64,000 nt of DNA from UBA668 sp963720695 (GCA_963720695.1 CAVRGG010000004.1:1-64000); one strand, 5' to 3'; positions 18,799 to 27,423 are shown, counted from the stretch's first letter. The notes: generated by a model from the letters alone, not told the origin. Translations and numbers: made by a program.

Positions 18799-19391
18799 CG
18801 GCCCGAACCACGCAGTAGGTCGACCCAGGGATCGCCCGTGGCGGGAAGGCCGTTCCACTCCGACGTCCACATCGTCCACGGCCGGGTGTGTTCGCACAGG
18901 CGGCGGCACAGGTCGCGGGGCGGGTCGAACGCGACACCGAGGCCGGTGCACACGTCGTGCGAGTGCAGGATCAGCTCCAGTGCGGCCCGCGGGAGGAAGT
19001 CGTGCGGCGCACCCAGCAACGGTCCCCGCCGGAACAGGACCGCTCGGACGTCGGTCTCCGTGGCCGCGACGAGAGAGACGAGCAGACGGGTCGCGATCTG
19101 CAGCGACTCGACCAGGTGTTCGGGTGTCGCGTGCTCCCCGAGTTCGAGGTTGCTCCCGGCAACGGGAAACGTGTCGACGCGGCGAGACGCGAGGAAGAAC
19201 GCCGGCGCGTAGACGCAGTCGACCGCATGGTCGGCGGCGGCCAGACACGTCCAGTCGAGACCCCCGGCCCGCACGGACCAGTCCCGGTCCGCCGCAGCCG
19301 TCCACGTGGCGGCCACGAGATCGCTCAGGGCGACCATGTCGCTCGCGTCGAAGTGCTCGTCACCCGACTGGATCTGCTCGGCGGTTCCCAT
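18795..19391 (-). CDS. Maleylpyruvate isomerase-like (DinB superfamily) N-terminal domain protein
   Basis: A 198-residue protein resembling the actinobacterial maleylpyruvate isomerase/DinB N-terminal domain. It has an N-terminal SDLVAATWTAAADRDWSVRAG helix, WTCLAAADHAVDC and a C-terminal LELILHSHDVCTGLGV. The spaced His residues (in ADHAVD and ILHSHDV) fit the metal site of this fold. Start ATG 19391; a far longer open frame upstream (to 19742) is antisense to the next gene and was not used. The stop overlaps the start of the AHSA1-GNAT fusion. It may be a mycothiol-dependent enzyme, but this is family-level inference. Confidence 0.65.
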   Translation of the reverse strand: MGTAEQIQSGDEHFDASDMVALSDLVAATWTAAADRDWSVRAGGLDWTCLAAADHAVDCVYAPAFFLASRRVDTFPVAGSNLELGEHATPEHLVESLQIATRLLVSLVAATETDVRAVLFRRGPLLGAPHDFLPRAALELILHSHDVCTGLGVAFDPPRDLCRRLCEHTRPWTMWTSEWNGLPATGDPWVDLLRGSGR

Positions 19392-19479
19392 GCACGCAGA
19401 TTGCCAGACGCCAGACCCGGGGCACGCGCTCGTCAAGTCGTCCTTGACGAGCGATCCGACGTCAAGGTAACATTGACGA

Positions 19480-20134
19480 ATGACCGCTCTCTCCTTCGAC
19501 GATCTCGTCGCCGCCGTCAGATCGGCCGCACCGGGCGACGATGCACTCGCCCAGCTCGGCGCCGCCGCCGCGCTCAGCGCCACGATCGCGGACACCGCCG
19601 ACGCCTTGCTGACCCATTTCGTCGACGAGTGTCGACGGCTCGGGCACTCCTGGAGCGAGATCGGGTCCGCCCTCGGCGTCTCCAAGCAGGCCGCCCAGCA
19701 GCGCTTCGTGGAGAGCTCGCTCGGCCGCCTCACCCCCCGCACGCGCCACGTCGTCGAGGTCGGCCGGCAGATCGCCGACGACCAGGGTGCCTCGTCGCTC
19801 CGACTCGATCACCTCGCGCTCGGCGCTCTTCAGCGAGCCGGAGGCGATCGGCACCAAGGTGCTCACCGATCTCGGCGTCACGCGCGACGGTCTCGACGCG
19901 GCCATCGCTCGCCGCTCGCGTGCGGCGGGTGCCCGACTCTCCGAGGCGCCCCCGATGGGGCAGGCGGTGCTGGCCACTGCGCTCGATCTGGGACACAACT
20001 ACATCGGCACCGAGCACATCGTGCTCGCCTGTCTGAGGGATCCGAGCTCGATGATCGCGATGGCGCTCAAGGACGTCGGCGCCACCGACGCCAAGGTGCG
20101 GCCCGCGATCCTCGCCGCGCTGGCCCGTGCCTGA
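19480..20134 (+). pseudogene. HTH plus Clp-N domain protein, one frameshift
   Basis: The N-terminal part has a sigma/HTH-like segment HSWSEIGSALGVSKQAAQQRF (residues about 56-76). The C-terminal part, in another frame, has two Clp-N repeat-like motifs typified by ATALDLGHNYIGTEHIVLACL. Removing one G at 19822-19823 (in CTCGGCGCTC) joins the halves as LDHLALALFSEPEAIGTKVL, giving a protein of about 217 residues ending at 20134. Small HTH/Clp-N proteins are common in actinobacteria. Their role is not established; a regulatory or protein-quality function is a guess. The extra base fits the error pattern of the window. Confidence 0.72.
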
Positions 20135-20194
20135 CGCCGGTCCGGGCACGACACGGTTGCGCGGACCCCGGCGCACGGGGCAGCATCGCACCTC

Positions 20195-21100
20195 ATGAGT
20201 CCGCTCGACGACGCCCTCGCCCGCATCCCGCTGCTGGCCGGCGTGCCGGTCACCACCACCCGCCTCGCGGGCCTCACCAACGTCAACCACCTCGTCGACA
20301 CCGGCACCGACCGACTCGTCGTCCGCCTGCCGGGCGCCGGCACCAGCGAGTACATCGATCGCCACACGGAGGAGGTCGCCGCCAGATCAGCGGCGGCGGC
20401 GGGCGTCAACGCGGAGGTCGTCTTCTTCGACCCCACCGACGGCCTGATGGCGACGCGGTTCGTCGAGGGCGCCACGACGATGGACGCGGCGCGGTTCCGC
20501 GACGTCGACGCAGTCGCGCGGGCGGGGCGGGCGTTCCGCCGCCTGCACACCACGGCGGCTCCCTTCGCCACGGACTTCCAGCTCTTCGGGATGATCGACG
20601 AGTACAAGCAACTCCTCGCCGCGAAGGGGGCGACGCTGCCGAACGGGTACGAGGCGCTCCAGGCACGCGCCGATGCGACCCGCCAGGCCCTGGAGTCGAC
20701 GGCTCGTCCACTCGTGCCGTCGCACTGCGACCCGCTGTGCGAGAACTTCCTCGACACCGGGGAGCGGATGTTCGTCATCGACTACGAGTACTCGGGCAAC
20801 AACGACCCGATGTGGGACCTGGGCGACCTCTCGGTGGAGGGCGGCTTCGGACCGGACCAGGACGCAGCGCTGCTCCACGCCTACTTCGACGGCGAGCCGC
20901 CCGCCGCCGAGGTGGGACGCATGGTCGCGTACAAGGCGATGTGCGATCTGCTGTGGACGCTGTGGGGCGTGATCCAGCACGTCAACGGCAATCCCGCGGA
21001 GGACTTCTGGGCCTATGCCGAGGGCCGCTTCGAGCGCTGCGCGAGACTGATGAGCACCCCCGACTATGCGCGCCAGTTGACTCGCGTCACCGCAGGTTGA
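20195..21100 (+). CDS. Choline-kinase/aminoglycoside phosphotransferase-family protein
   Basis: ATP-dependent small-molecule kinase, 301 residues. Motifs of the APH/choline kinase fold are visible: TRLAGLTNVNHLVDT at the N-terminal nucleotide loop, the Brenner-like catalytic PSHCDPLCENFLDT near residue 174, and the metal-binding FVIDYEYSGNNDPMWDLGD near 193. The His-x-Asp-x4-Asn pattern and IDYEYSG resemble LicA-type choline kinases. It lies directly upstream of the corrinoid operon and inside the betaine region, which supports choline or a related amine alcohol as substrate. No transport or phosphocholine-transfer gene is adjacent, so this remains inference. Start ATG 20195. Confidence 0.75.
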   Translation: MSPLDDALARIPLLAGVPVTTTRLAGLTNVNHLVDTGTDRLVVRLPGAGTSEYIDRHTEEVAARSAAAAGVNAEVVFFDPTDGLMATRFVEGATTMDAARFRDVDAVARAGRAFRRLHTTAAPFATDFQLFGMIDEYKQLLAAKGATLPNGYEALQARADATRQALESTARPLVPSHCDPLCENFLDTGERMFVIDYEYSGNNDPMWDLGDLSVEGGFGPDQDAALLHAYFDGEPPAAEVGRMVAYKAMCDLLWTLWGVIQHVNGNPAEDFWAYAEGRFERCARLMSTPDYARQLTRVTAG

Positions 21101-21108
21101 TGTGATAT
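21099..21108 (+). promoter_or_regulatory. GATGTGATAT motif in the corrinoid operon leader, shared with gntR
   Basis: The 10-mer GATGTGATAT here is identical to the reverse strand at 35301-35292, inside the palindromic region between gntR and its divergent dehydrogenase gene. The match suggests that one regulator, probably the GntR protein encoded at 35306, controls both transcription units. The site overlaps the end of the upstream kinase gene. Confidence 0.45.
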
Positions 21109-21113
21109 CGTTT

Positions 21114-21140
21114 CACCATGCGGATTGGTTCCGCATGGTG
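21114..21140 (+). promoter_or_regulatory. Perfect 11-bp inverted repeat in the corrinoid operon leader
   Basis: CACCATGCGGA (21114-21124) and TCCGCATGGTG (21130-21140) are perfect reverse complements around a 5-base loop (TTGGT). The element lies 20 bp before the corrinoid protein ATG and just before its AAGGA ribosome-binding site at about 21148. It may be a protein operator or an RNA hairpin controlling translation. There is no following T tract, so an attenuator is less likely. Confidence 0.55.
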
Positions 21141-21160
21141 GAACAGCAAGGACACGCTAC

Positions 21161-21877
21161 ATGAGCGATGGCGACGATCTGGATCTGGCTTCTCTCCCCG
21201 ACGACGAGCTCGTCACCCAGATGCACGAAGACCTCTACGACGGCATGGCTCCCGAGATCGCCGAGGGCACGCTGATCCTGCTCGACCGCGGTTGGGCGCC
21301 GGATCGGGTCCTCAACGACGCACTCGTCGAGGGCATGCGCATCGTCGGCATCGACTTCCGCGACGGCATCCTCTTCGTCCCCGAGGTGCTCCTCTCCGCC
21401 AACGCCATGAAGGCCGGCATGGAGATCCTGCGGCCGCTCCTCGCCGAGACCGGCGCCGAGCCGATCGGCAAGGTCGTGATCGGCACCGTGAAGGGCGACA
21501 TCCACGACATCGGCAAGAACCTCGTCGCGATGATGCTCGAGGGCGCCGGCTTCGAGGTCATCGACCTCGGCATCAACACCGACGCCGAGGCGTTCTTGAA
21601 CGCACTCGACGAGCACCAGCCCGACATCCTCGGCATGTCCGCGCTGCTCACCACGACCATGCCGTACATGAAGGTGGTCATCGACACGCTGCAAGAGCGC
21701 GGCCTTCGCGAGAAGTACATCGTGCTGGTCGGCGGTGCGCCGCTCAACGAGGAGTTCGGTCAGGCCATCGGCGCCGACGCCTACTGCCGCGACGCAGCGG
21801 TCGCCTCGGAGACCGCGAAGCAGCTCGTGACGGCGCGCCGCGGCGCCCGTACCGAGCCTCCCGGCCCGTCCGTCTGA
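21161..21877 (+). CDS. Corrinoid (cobalamin-binding) methyl-carrier protein, MtbC/MttC/MtgC type
   Basis: Carries a cobalamin that accepts a methyl group from the MttB-family enzyme and hands it to the methyl-THF methyltransferase. The 238-residue protein has the helical cap domain (about 10-95) and the Rossmann cobalamin domain with GDIHDIG. Asp113, His115 and Gly118 form the DxHxxG motif and His115 is the lower axial cobalt ligand. LGMSALLTTTM and LVGGAPL complete the family pattern. Start ATG 21161 has AAGGA 8 bases upstream. It is the first gene of an operon running to metF. Length is close to the usual 210-240 residues. Confidence 0.9.
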   Translation: MSDGDDLDLASLPDDELVTQMHEDLYDGMAPEIAEGTLILLDRGWAPDRVLNDALVEGMRIVGIDFRDGILFVPEVLLSANAMKAGMEILRPLLAETGAEPIGKVVIGTVKGDIHDIGKNLVAMMLEGAGFEVIDLGINTDAEAFLNALDEHQPDILGMSALLTTTMPYMKVVIDTLQERGLREKYIVLVGGAPLNEEFGQAIGADAYCRDAAVASETAKQLVTARRGARTEPPGPSV

Positions 21878-21885
21878 GCCCTCGG

Positions 21886-22491
21886 ATGTCGCAGCCTCTC
21901 GTGTTGGCGTGCGGTGCCCTGGTGACCGAGCTTCGCGCGGTGCTCGCCGCCGACGGTCTCGATGATCGCGTGGAGGTGCGCTACCTCCCCGCCAACCTGC
22001 ACAACCGACCCGAACGCATCGTTCCCGCGCTGCGCGACCTGCTCGACGAGCTCGATCCCCACGGTGACCGTCCGGTGCTCATCGGATACGCCGACTGCGG
22101 GAGCGGCGGTCAGCTCGACGTGCTGCTCGCCGAACGGCCCAACCTGCGGCGGCTTCCAGGCAACCACTGCTACGAGTTCTTCTCCGGTGGCGACGTGTTC
22201 CGGGAGCTGAGCGAGGCCGAGCTCGGGACGTTCTACCTCACCGACTTCCTCGCCAAGCACTTCGAGGCGCTGGTGTGGCAGGGCCTCCAGCTCGACCGAC
22301 ACCCCGAACTACGCGACGCGTACTTCGGCAACTACACGAGGCTGATGCTGCTCTCCCAGAGCGAGAACCCCGACGTGGTCGCAGCCGCGCGCGTGGCCGC
22401 CGAGCGGCTGGGGCTGCGCTTCGAGCACCGCCACGTCGGACTCGACTCGTTCACCGATGCGGTGTCCGTCACGCTCGGAAAGCTGGTCTGA
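21886..22491 (+). CDS. DUF1638 protein of the corrinoid methyl-transfer operon
   Basis: A 201-residue protein matching DUF1638, a family I know from neighbourhoods of corrinoid-dependent methyltransferases; its function is not established. Conserved-looking residues include Cys9 (VLACGALVTEL), His39 (NLHNRPERI), Cys71 (GYADCGSGGQ) and His94-Cys95 (GNHCYEFFSG). This Cys/His set could bind a metal or the cobalt of a corrinoid, which is my inference. Start ATG 21886 is 8 bp after the corrinoid protein stop, and the next gene follows after 1 bp, so it is cotranscribed. No signal peptide or membrane segment is seen. Confidence 0.8.
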   Translation: MSQPLVLACGALVTELRAVLAADGLDDRVEVRYLPANLHNRPERIVPALRDLLDELDPHGDRPVLIGYADCGSGGQLDVLLAERPNLRRLPGNHCYEFFSGGDVFRELSEAELGTFYLTDFLAKHFEALVWQGLQLDRHPELRDAYFGNYTRLMLLSQSENPDVVAAARVAAERLGLRFEHRHVGLDSFTDAVSVTLGKLV

Positions 22492-22492
22492 C

Positions 22493-22894
22493 ATGTCCCG
22501 TCGAGCCAAGGACGAAGTGATCGTGATCATGTGGCGAGACATCCCCGCCCAGATCAACGGCAAGCTCGGCGAGGAGAAGCACGGCGTCGTGCTCCCCCAC
22601 CGCTTCCAGAAGGCGATCGACCGGGCGGCGATGGTGGCCGGCAAGAAGACCGCGCAGGAGTACGTCGGCGAGTGGCGTCGCACCACGTATCCGGTCACCG
22701 GCGAACTCGTCGCCTGCGTGGAAGCGACGGCCGCCACGATCGAGCAGGAGTTCACCAACGAGCGGTTGATGACCCTCGTCGACAACGGCGGGTGGGACCC
22801 GCTCTCACTCGACACGACGCACACCGACACCTCGCACACCGACACGACCCTCAACGACACGACCCTCAACGACACGACACAGGACACACCATGA
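22493..22894 (+). CDS. PF13769-like (virulence factor domain) small protein of the corrinoid operon
   Basis: A 133-residue protein with EVIVIMWRDIPAQINGK near the N-terminus and FQKAIDRAAMVAGKKTAQEYV, resembling the small family named virulence factor in Pfam; that name says little about function. Residues 1-106 form the domain. Residues 107-133 are a low-complexity tail of Thr, Asp and Asn made from short DNA repeats. Start ATG 22493 is one base after the DUF1638 stop, and its own stop overlaps the next start (ATGA at 22891). It recurs in my knowledge beside DUF1638 and methyl-THF methyltransferase genes, so a helper role in methyl transfer is plausible. No catalytic motif was recognised. 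Confidence 0.7.
   Translation: MSRRAKDEVIVIMWRDIPAQINGKLGEEKHGVVLPHRFQKAIDRAAMVAGKKTAQEYVGEWRRTTYPVTGELVACVEATAATIEQEFTNERLMTLVDNGGWDPLSLDTTHTDTSHTDTTLNDTTLNDTTQDTP
22811..22890 (+). repeat. Short tandem repeats encoding a Thr/Asp-rich C-terminal tail
   Basis: The unit GACACGACCCTCAAC (15 bp) occurs twice in a row around 22850-22880, flanked by diverged 6-15 bp units of the form GACAC(C/G). They encode DTT, HTD and LND tripeptides at the end of the small PF13769-like protein. Such repeats can vary in copy number. Confidence 0.65.
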
Positions 22895-23799
22895 CTCACA
22901 CCGTCGTCAGCTCTGCCACCAAGGAAGTGGTCATCGGTTTCGACCGGCCCTTCGTGATGATCGGCGAGCGGATCAACCCGACCGGGCGCAAGCTGCTCGC
23001 CGAGGAGATGAAGAACGGCGACTTCAGTCGCGTCGAGGCCGACGCCATCGCTCAGGTGGCTGCCGGTGCTCACATGCTCGACGTCAACGCAGGCATTCCG
23101 CTGGCCGACGAGCCGGCGCTGCTCGCCCGTGCGATCCAGCTCGTGCAGTCCGTCACCGACGTGCCGCTGTCGATCGACTCCTCGATCATCGAAGCACTGG
23201 AAGCCGGTCTCGCGGTCTACAAGGGCAAGCCGCTCGTCAACTCCGTCACCGGCGAGGACGAGCAGATGGAGCGAGTGCTGCCGCTCGTGGCGAAGTACGG
23301 CGCAGCCGTGGTCGCCATCAGCAACGACGAGACCGGTATCAGCGAGGATCCCAACGTCCGCTTCGAGGTCGCTCGCAAGATCGTGAACCGCGCCGCCGAC
23401 TACGGCATCCCGAGCTACGACATCGTGGTCGACCCGCTGGTCATGCCGATCGGTGCCATGGGCACCGCCGGCCGCCAGGTGTTCTCCCTCCTGCGCCGTC
23501 TCGTCTCCGAGCTGAAGGTCAACACCACCTGCGGGGCCAGCAACATCAGCTTCGGGCTGCCGGCTCGCAACAGCATCACCGGGACGTTCCTGGCGATGGC
23601 GATCTCCAACGGGATGAGCTCGGCGATCATGAACCCCCTCCACCCCGAAGTGAAGAACATGGTGATGGCTGCCGACGTCCTCGCCGGCAACGACCAGGAC
23701 TGCATGGCCTGGATCCGCGCCAACCGCGACCCCGATGCTGCCGGCGGCGCCCGTGAGAACCGCGCCGGCGGCGGCCGACGCGCCCGGCGGACGGAGTAA
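22891..23799 (+). CDS. Methyltetrahydrofolate:corrinoid methyltransferase (pterin-binding TIM barrel)
   Basis: Transfers the methyl group between the corrinoid protein and tetrahydrofolate; in betaine breakdown it would make methyl-THF. The 302-residue protein shows the pterin-binding pattern GERINPTGRKLL (25-36), HMLDVNAGIP (61-70) with Asp64 and Asn66, and VPLSIDSS (91-98) with Asp96. NTTCGASNISFGLP follows near 212. The last 25 residues are a basic Gly/Arg tail. It is related to MtgA/MtvA and AcsE. Start ATG 22891 overlaps the preceding stop, and the next gene begins 6 bp after its stop. Methionine synthase and dihydropteroate synthase are excluded by size and context. Confidence 0.87.
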   Translation: MTHTVVSSATKEVVIGFDRPFVMIGERINPTGRKLLAEEMKNGDFSRVEADAIAQVAAGAHMLDVNAGIPLADEPALLARAIQLVQSVTDVPLSIDSSIIEALEAGLAVYKGKPLVNSVTGEDEQMERVLPLVAKYGAAVVAISNDETGISEDPNVRFEVARKIVNRAADYGIPSYDIVVDPLVMPIGAMGTAGRQVFSLLRRLVSELKVNTTCGASNISFGLPARNSITGTFLAMAISNGMSSAIMNPLHPEVKNMVMAADVLAGNDQDCMAWIRANRDPDAAGGARENRAGGGRRARRTE

Positions 23800-23805
23800 G
23801 CGCCC

Positions 23806-25815
23806 ATGCCGCGCGTCGTGTTCACGCCGTCGGGCCTCGGTGGTCAGGTCGCGCCCGGCACCACGGTGCTGCAGGCGGCGCGCGACTTCGGCGTCGATCT
23901 GGACTCGGTGTGCGGCGGGCGCGGCATCTGCGGTCGGTGCCAGGTGGCGTTCGCTCCCGGTACGTACTCGAAATGGGCCATCGAGGCCGGCGCCGATGCG
24001 CTCAGCCCGTGGGGTGAGACCGAGGACGCGTACGAGGATCGACGCGACATGAAGCCGGATCGACGGCTTGGATGCTGCGCGATGATCCAGGCCGACGTGG
24101 TGCTCGACGTCCCCCCGGAGAGCCAGGTGCATCGTCCCGTCGTGCGCAAGAGCCTCGACCTGAGCGACGTCCGACTCGACCCTGCGGTTGCACTCGCCTA
24201 CCTCGAGTTGCCGCCGTCGGTGCTGGGCGACGCGGAGTCGATGTCGGATCTGGTGATCGCAGAGCTCCTCACGACACACGGCCGCACGGTCACTCACCTC
24301 GACCTACCTGCCCTGCAGCAGGTGCACAAGGCGTTCGCCGGTCAGGACCGCGCCGCCACCGTGGCGGTGCGCGGCGATGCGGTGGCCGCGGTGTGGCCCG
24401 GCTACGTGGACCGAGTGTGCGGCATCGCCGTCGACATCGGCAGCACGACGATCGCCGGGCACCTGTGCGACCTCACGACCGGCGAGATCCTGTCGTCGGC
24501 CGGGCGCATGAATCCGCAGATCCGCTTCGGCGAGGACCTGATGAGCCGCGTGTCCTACGTGATGATGAATCCCGGTGGCGAGCGCAACCTCACCGAGGCG
24601 GTGCGCACGGCGCTCAACGAACTGATCGTCGAGTTGTGCCACGACGCCGGAGCCGGGGCGGCCGAGGTGCTCGAGATCGTGCTCGTCGGCAACCCGATCA
24701 TGCACCACATCGTCGCCGGCATCGATCCCACGCCGCTCGGTCAGGCACCGTTCACGCTCGCCACCGCGGAGGCGATCACCGTGCGCGCCGGCGACTTCGA
24801 GCTCGCCTGCCCGAACGCGCTCGTGTACCTCGCGCCCTGCATCGCGGGACATGTCGGCGCCGACACCGCCGCGGTCATCCTCTCCGAAGGCCCGCACCGG
24901 TCGGCGACGATGCAGCTCCTCGTCGACGTGGGCACCAACGCGGAGATCGTTCTCGGCAACGCGGAGCGGCAGTTCGCGGCCAGCAGCCCGACCGGCCCTG
25001 CGTTCGAAGGAGCACAGTTGAGCTGCGGGCAGCGCGCGACCGCCGGTGCGGTGGAACGGGTGCGCATCGACCGCGACACACTCGAGCCCCGTTTCAAGGT
25101 GATCGGCAGCGATCTGTGGAGCGACGAGACCGGCTTCGCCGAGTCGGTGGCCGATCTCGACATCTCCGGCATCTGCGGGTCGGGCATCATCGAAGTGATC
25201 GCGGAGATGTATCTCGCCGGCATCATCGACACCGATGGCGTGGTGCAGGGAGCGCTCGCAGAGCGGAGTCCGCGGATCATCGCCGATGGACGCACCTTCA
25301 GCTATCTGGTCCACGAGGCACCTGGCGTGCGGTTGACGATCACCCAGAACGACGTGCGTGCGATCCAGCTCGCCAAGGGCGCGTTGCGGGCCGGGATCGA
25401 GCTGCTCCTTCAACACGCCGGCATCACCGAGGTCCACGACATCCGCCTGGCCGGCGCGTTCGGCAGCCACATCGACCCCGTCTACGCGCTCGTGCTCGGC
25501 CTCGTGCCCGACTGTCCCGTCGCCCAGGTCCGCTCGGTCGGCAACGCTGCGGGCGCCGGCGCCGTTCGGGCGTTGCTCTCGATCGCCGCCCGGCGAGAGA
25601 TGGAGGCCGCCGTGCGCAAGGTCGTCAAGATCGAGACCGCGACCGAGCCCGGCTTCCAGGCCGAGTTCATCGCCGCGATGGCGTTCCCCCACGCACTCGC
25701 CCCCTCGCCGCACCTGGCGGCGGTGGTCGCACTCCCCGAGCGCACCAGCTCGGCATCGAACAGGGAACGAACCGGCCGGCGGCGACGCGTCGGCGGCGAC
25801 AAGGAGGAATCATGA
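23806..25815 (+). CDS. Reductive activator of corrinoid enzymes (RamA/RACE-like, 2Fe-2S plus ASKHA domain)
   Basis: Repairs corrinoid proteins that have slipped to inactive Co(II), using ATP and low-potential electrons to restore Co(I). The N-terminal ferredoxin-like domain has Cys36, Cys42 and Cys45 (VCGGRGICGRC) and Cys90 (RLGCC) as the likely [2Fe-2S] ligands. The large C-terminal ASKHA-fold domain (DUF4445 type) includes AVDIGSTT at about 208-215, VLVGNPIMHHIVAG, DVGTNAEIVLGN and RLAGAFGSHIDP. At 669 residues it is in the usual range. The stop TGA overlaps the ATG of the MttB-family gene (ATGA at 25812). Its presence is strong evidence that the corrinoid pathway works by Co(I)/Co(III) cycling. 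Confidence 0.88.
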   Translation: MPRVVFTPSGLGGQVAPGTTVLQAARDFGVDLDSVCGGRGICGRCQVAFAPGTYSKWAIEAGADALSPWGETEDAYEDRRDMKPDRRLGCCAMIQADVVLDVPPESQVHRPVVRKSLDLSDVRLDPAVALAYLELPPSVLGDAESMSDLVIAELLTTHGRTVTHLDLPALQQVHKAFAGQDRAATVAVRGDAVAAVWPGYVDRVCGIAVDIGSTTIAGHLCDLTTGEILSSAGRMNPQIRFGEDLMSRVSYVMMNPGGERNLTEAVRTALNELIVELCHDAGAGAAEVLEIVLVGNPIMHHIVAGIDPTPLGQAPFTLATAEAITVRAGDFELACPNALVYLAPCIAGHVGADTAAVILSEGPHRSATMQLLVDVGTNAEIVLGNAERQFAASSPTGPAFEGAQLSCGQRATAGAVERVRIDRDTLEPRFKVIGSDLWSDETGFAESVADLDISGICGSGIIEVIAEMYLAGIIDTDGVVQGALAERSPRIIADGRTFSYLVHEAPGVRLTITQNDVRAIQLAKGALRAGIELLLQHAGITEVHDIRLAGAFGSHIDPVYALVLGLVPDCPVAQVRSVGNAAGAGAVRALLSIAARREMEAAVRKVVKIETATEPGFQAEFIAAMAFPHALAPSPHLAAVVALPERTSSASNRERTGRRRRVGGDKEES

Positions 25816-27367
25816 CCGACGCTCTCACCGAGCCCACGGCCGGCGGGCGCCGCTCAGGTGGTCGCGCGGGGCGCGCCGCGATCGCGCGCGTCACACGTCA
25901 TCGAGCGAGTGCCCTACCTCACCCGCACGATGACACCCTTCGAGATCCTCGGCGAGGAGTCGCTCGCCACGATCGAGTACGCCGCCGACACGGTGCTGGA
26001 GGAGGTCGGCGTCGAGATCCGCGATTATCCGGAGGCGCTGCCGCTGTTCGCCGCCGCCGGCGCCATCGTCGACGGCACACGCGTTCGGTTCCCGCGAGGG
26101 ATGTGCCGCGAGATCGTGTCGACGAATGCTCCGTCGAGTTACGTCCAGCACGCTCGCAACCCGTCGCACAACGTGGTGATCGGTGGCAACAACACCGTGT
26201 TCGCCCCGAACTACGGCTCGCCCTTCGTGCACGACCTCGACAACGGCCGCCGCTACGCGACCCTGGCCGACTTCCAGAACTTCGTGAAGCTCAGCTACTC
26301 GTCGCCCTGGCTGCACCACTCCGGTGGCACGGTGTGCGAGCCGGTCGACATCCCCGTCAGCAAGCGACACCTCGACATGGTGTATTCGCACCTCAAGTTC
26401 AGCGACAAGCCGTTCATGGGGTCGGTCACCGCCGGCTCCCGCGCCCAGGACAGCGTCGACCTCGCCCGCATCGGGTTCGGCGGCGACCTCGCAGGATCGC
26501 ACCGTGATGACCAGCCTCATCAACGCCTCGTCACCGCTGGTCTGGGACGGCACGATGCTGGCCGCTGCGCAGGTCTACGCCGAGAACAACCAGGCCTGCA
26601 TCATCACGCCCTTCATCCTCGCCGGGGCGATGGCGCCGAGCACGAGTGCGGGCGTGGCCGTGCAGACGCTCGCCGAGGCGTTGGCCGGCATGACCTTCAC
26701 GCAGATCGTCCGTCCGGGCGCTCCGGTGGTGTTCGGGTCGTTCGCCAGCTCGATGAGCATGCAGACCGGCGCCCCCACCTTCGGCACACCCGAGCCTGCG
26801 CTCGTGCTGTACACGGTCGCCGCGCTGGCGCGCCGACTCGGTGTCCCGTTCAGGTCGGGCGGCTCGCTCACCTCGTCCAAGCTGCCCGACGCACAGGCCG
26901 CGTACGAGAGCGCCAACACGCTCCAGCCGACGGTGCTCGGGGGCGTCAACTTCGTGCTCCATGCGGCCGGATGGCTGGAGGGTGGGCTGGCGCTCGGCTA
27001 CGAGAAGTTCATCCTCGACTGCGACCAACTCGGGATGATGCACACGTTCGCACGGGGTCTCGACATCAGCGAGAACGGGCTCGCCGTCGACGCCATCCGC
27101 GGTCACGAGCCCGGGCTGCACTTCCTCGGCACGGCGCACACGCTCGCCAACTTCGAGACTGCGTTCTATCGCAGCGACACCGCGGACAACTCCAGCTTCG
27201 AGCAATGGAGCGAGGAGGGCGGTCTCGACGCCGCCCAGCGCGCCAACGCGACCTGGAAGCGGCGCCTCGCCGAGTACGAGGCACCAGCCCTGGACCCCGC
27301 CATCGACGAAGCACTCCAGGAATTCGTCGCGCGCCGCAAGTCCGAACTGCCCGACGAGTTCGCCTGA
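25812..27367 (+). pseudogene. MttB-superfamily (non-pyrrolysine) amine:corrinoid methyltransferase, two likely sequence frameshifts
   Basis: Moves a methyl from a trimethylated amine to the corrinoid protein. The corrected product of about 517 residues begins with the Arg/Gly-rich leader GRRSGGRAGRAA and continues with ERVPYLTRTMTPFEILGEES. It then shows NNTVFAPNYGSPFVHDLD, SLINASSPLVWDGTML and PFILAGAMAPSTSAGVAVQT, all typical of the superfamily. I saw no in-frame TAG, so it is not a pyrrolysine trimethylamine enzyme. Glycine betaine is the best substrate guess (MtgB-like); carnitine or proline betaine are alternatives. The frame changes once between about 25860 and 25897 and once at about 26492, where dropping one C restores DLEDRTVMTSL. 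The start overlaps the RACE stop. Confidence 0.83.
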
Positions 27368-27423
27368 CCACCTTCAACCTCACACCACACGACCACACCC
27401 ACATGACACAGAGAGCGACAACG

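Noticed and set aside
21101..21160. Cobalamin riboswitch before the corrinoid operon
   Set aside because: Only 60 bp separate the genes, too short for the roughly 200-nt element, and no B12-box-like sequence was seen.
26480..26510. Programmed ribosomal frameshift in the MttB-like gene
   Set aside because: No slippery heptamer followed by a structure is evident, and the same one-base insertion signature occurs in many unrelated genes.
25812..27367. Pyrrolysine-containing trimethylamine methyltransferase
   Set aside because: No in-frame TAG was seen in the corrected reading frame, and no pyrrolysine biosynthesis genes or tRNA are in the window.
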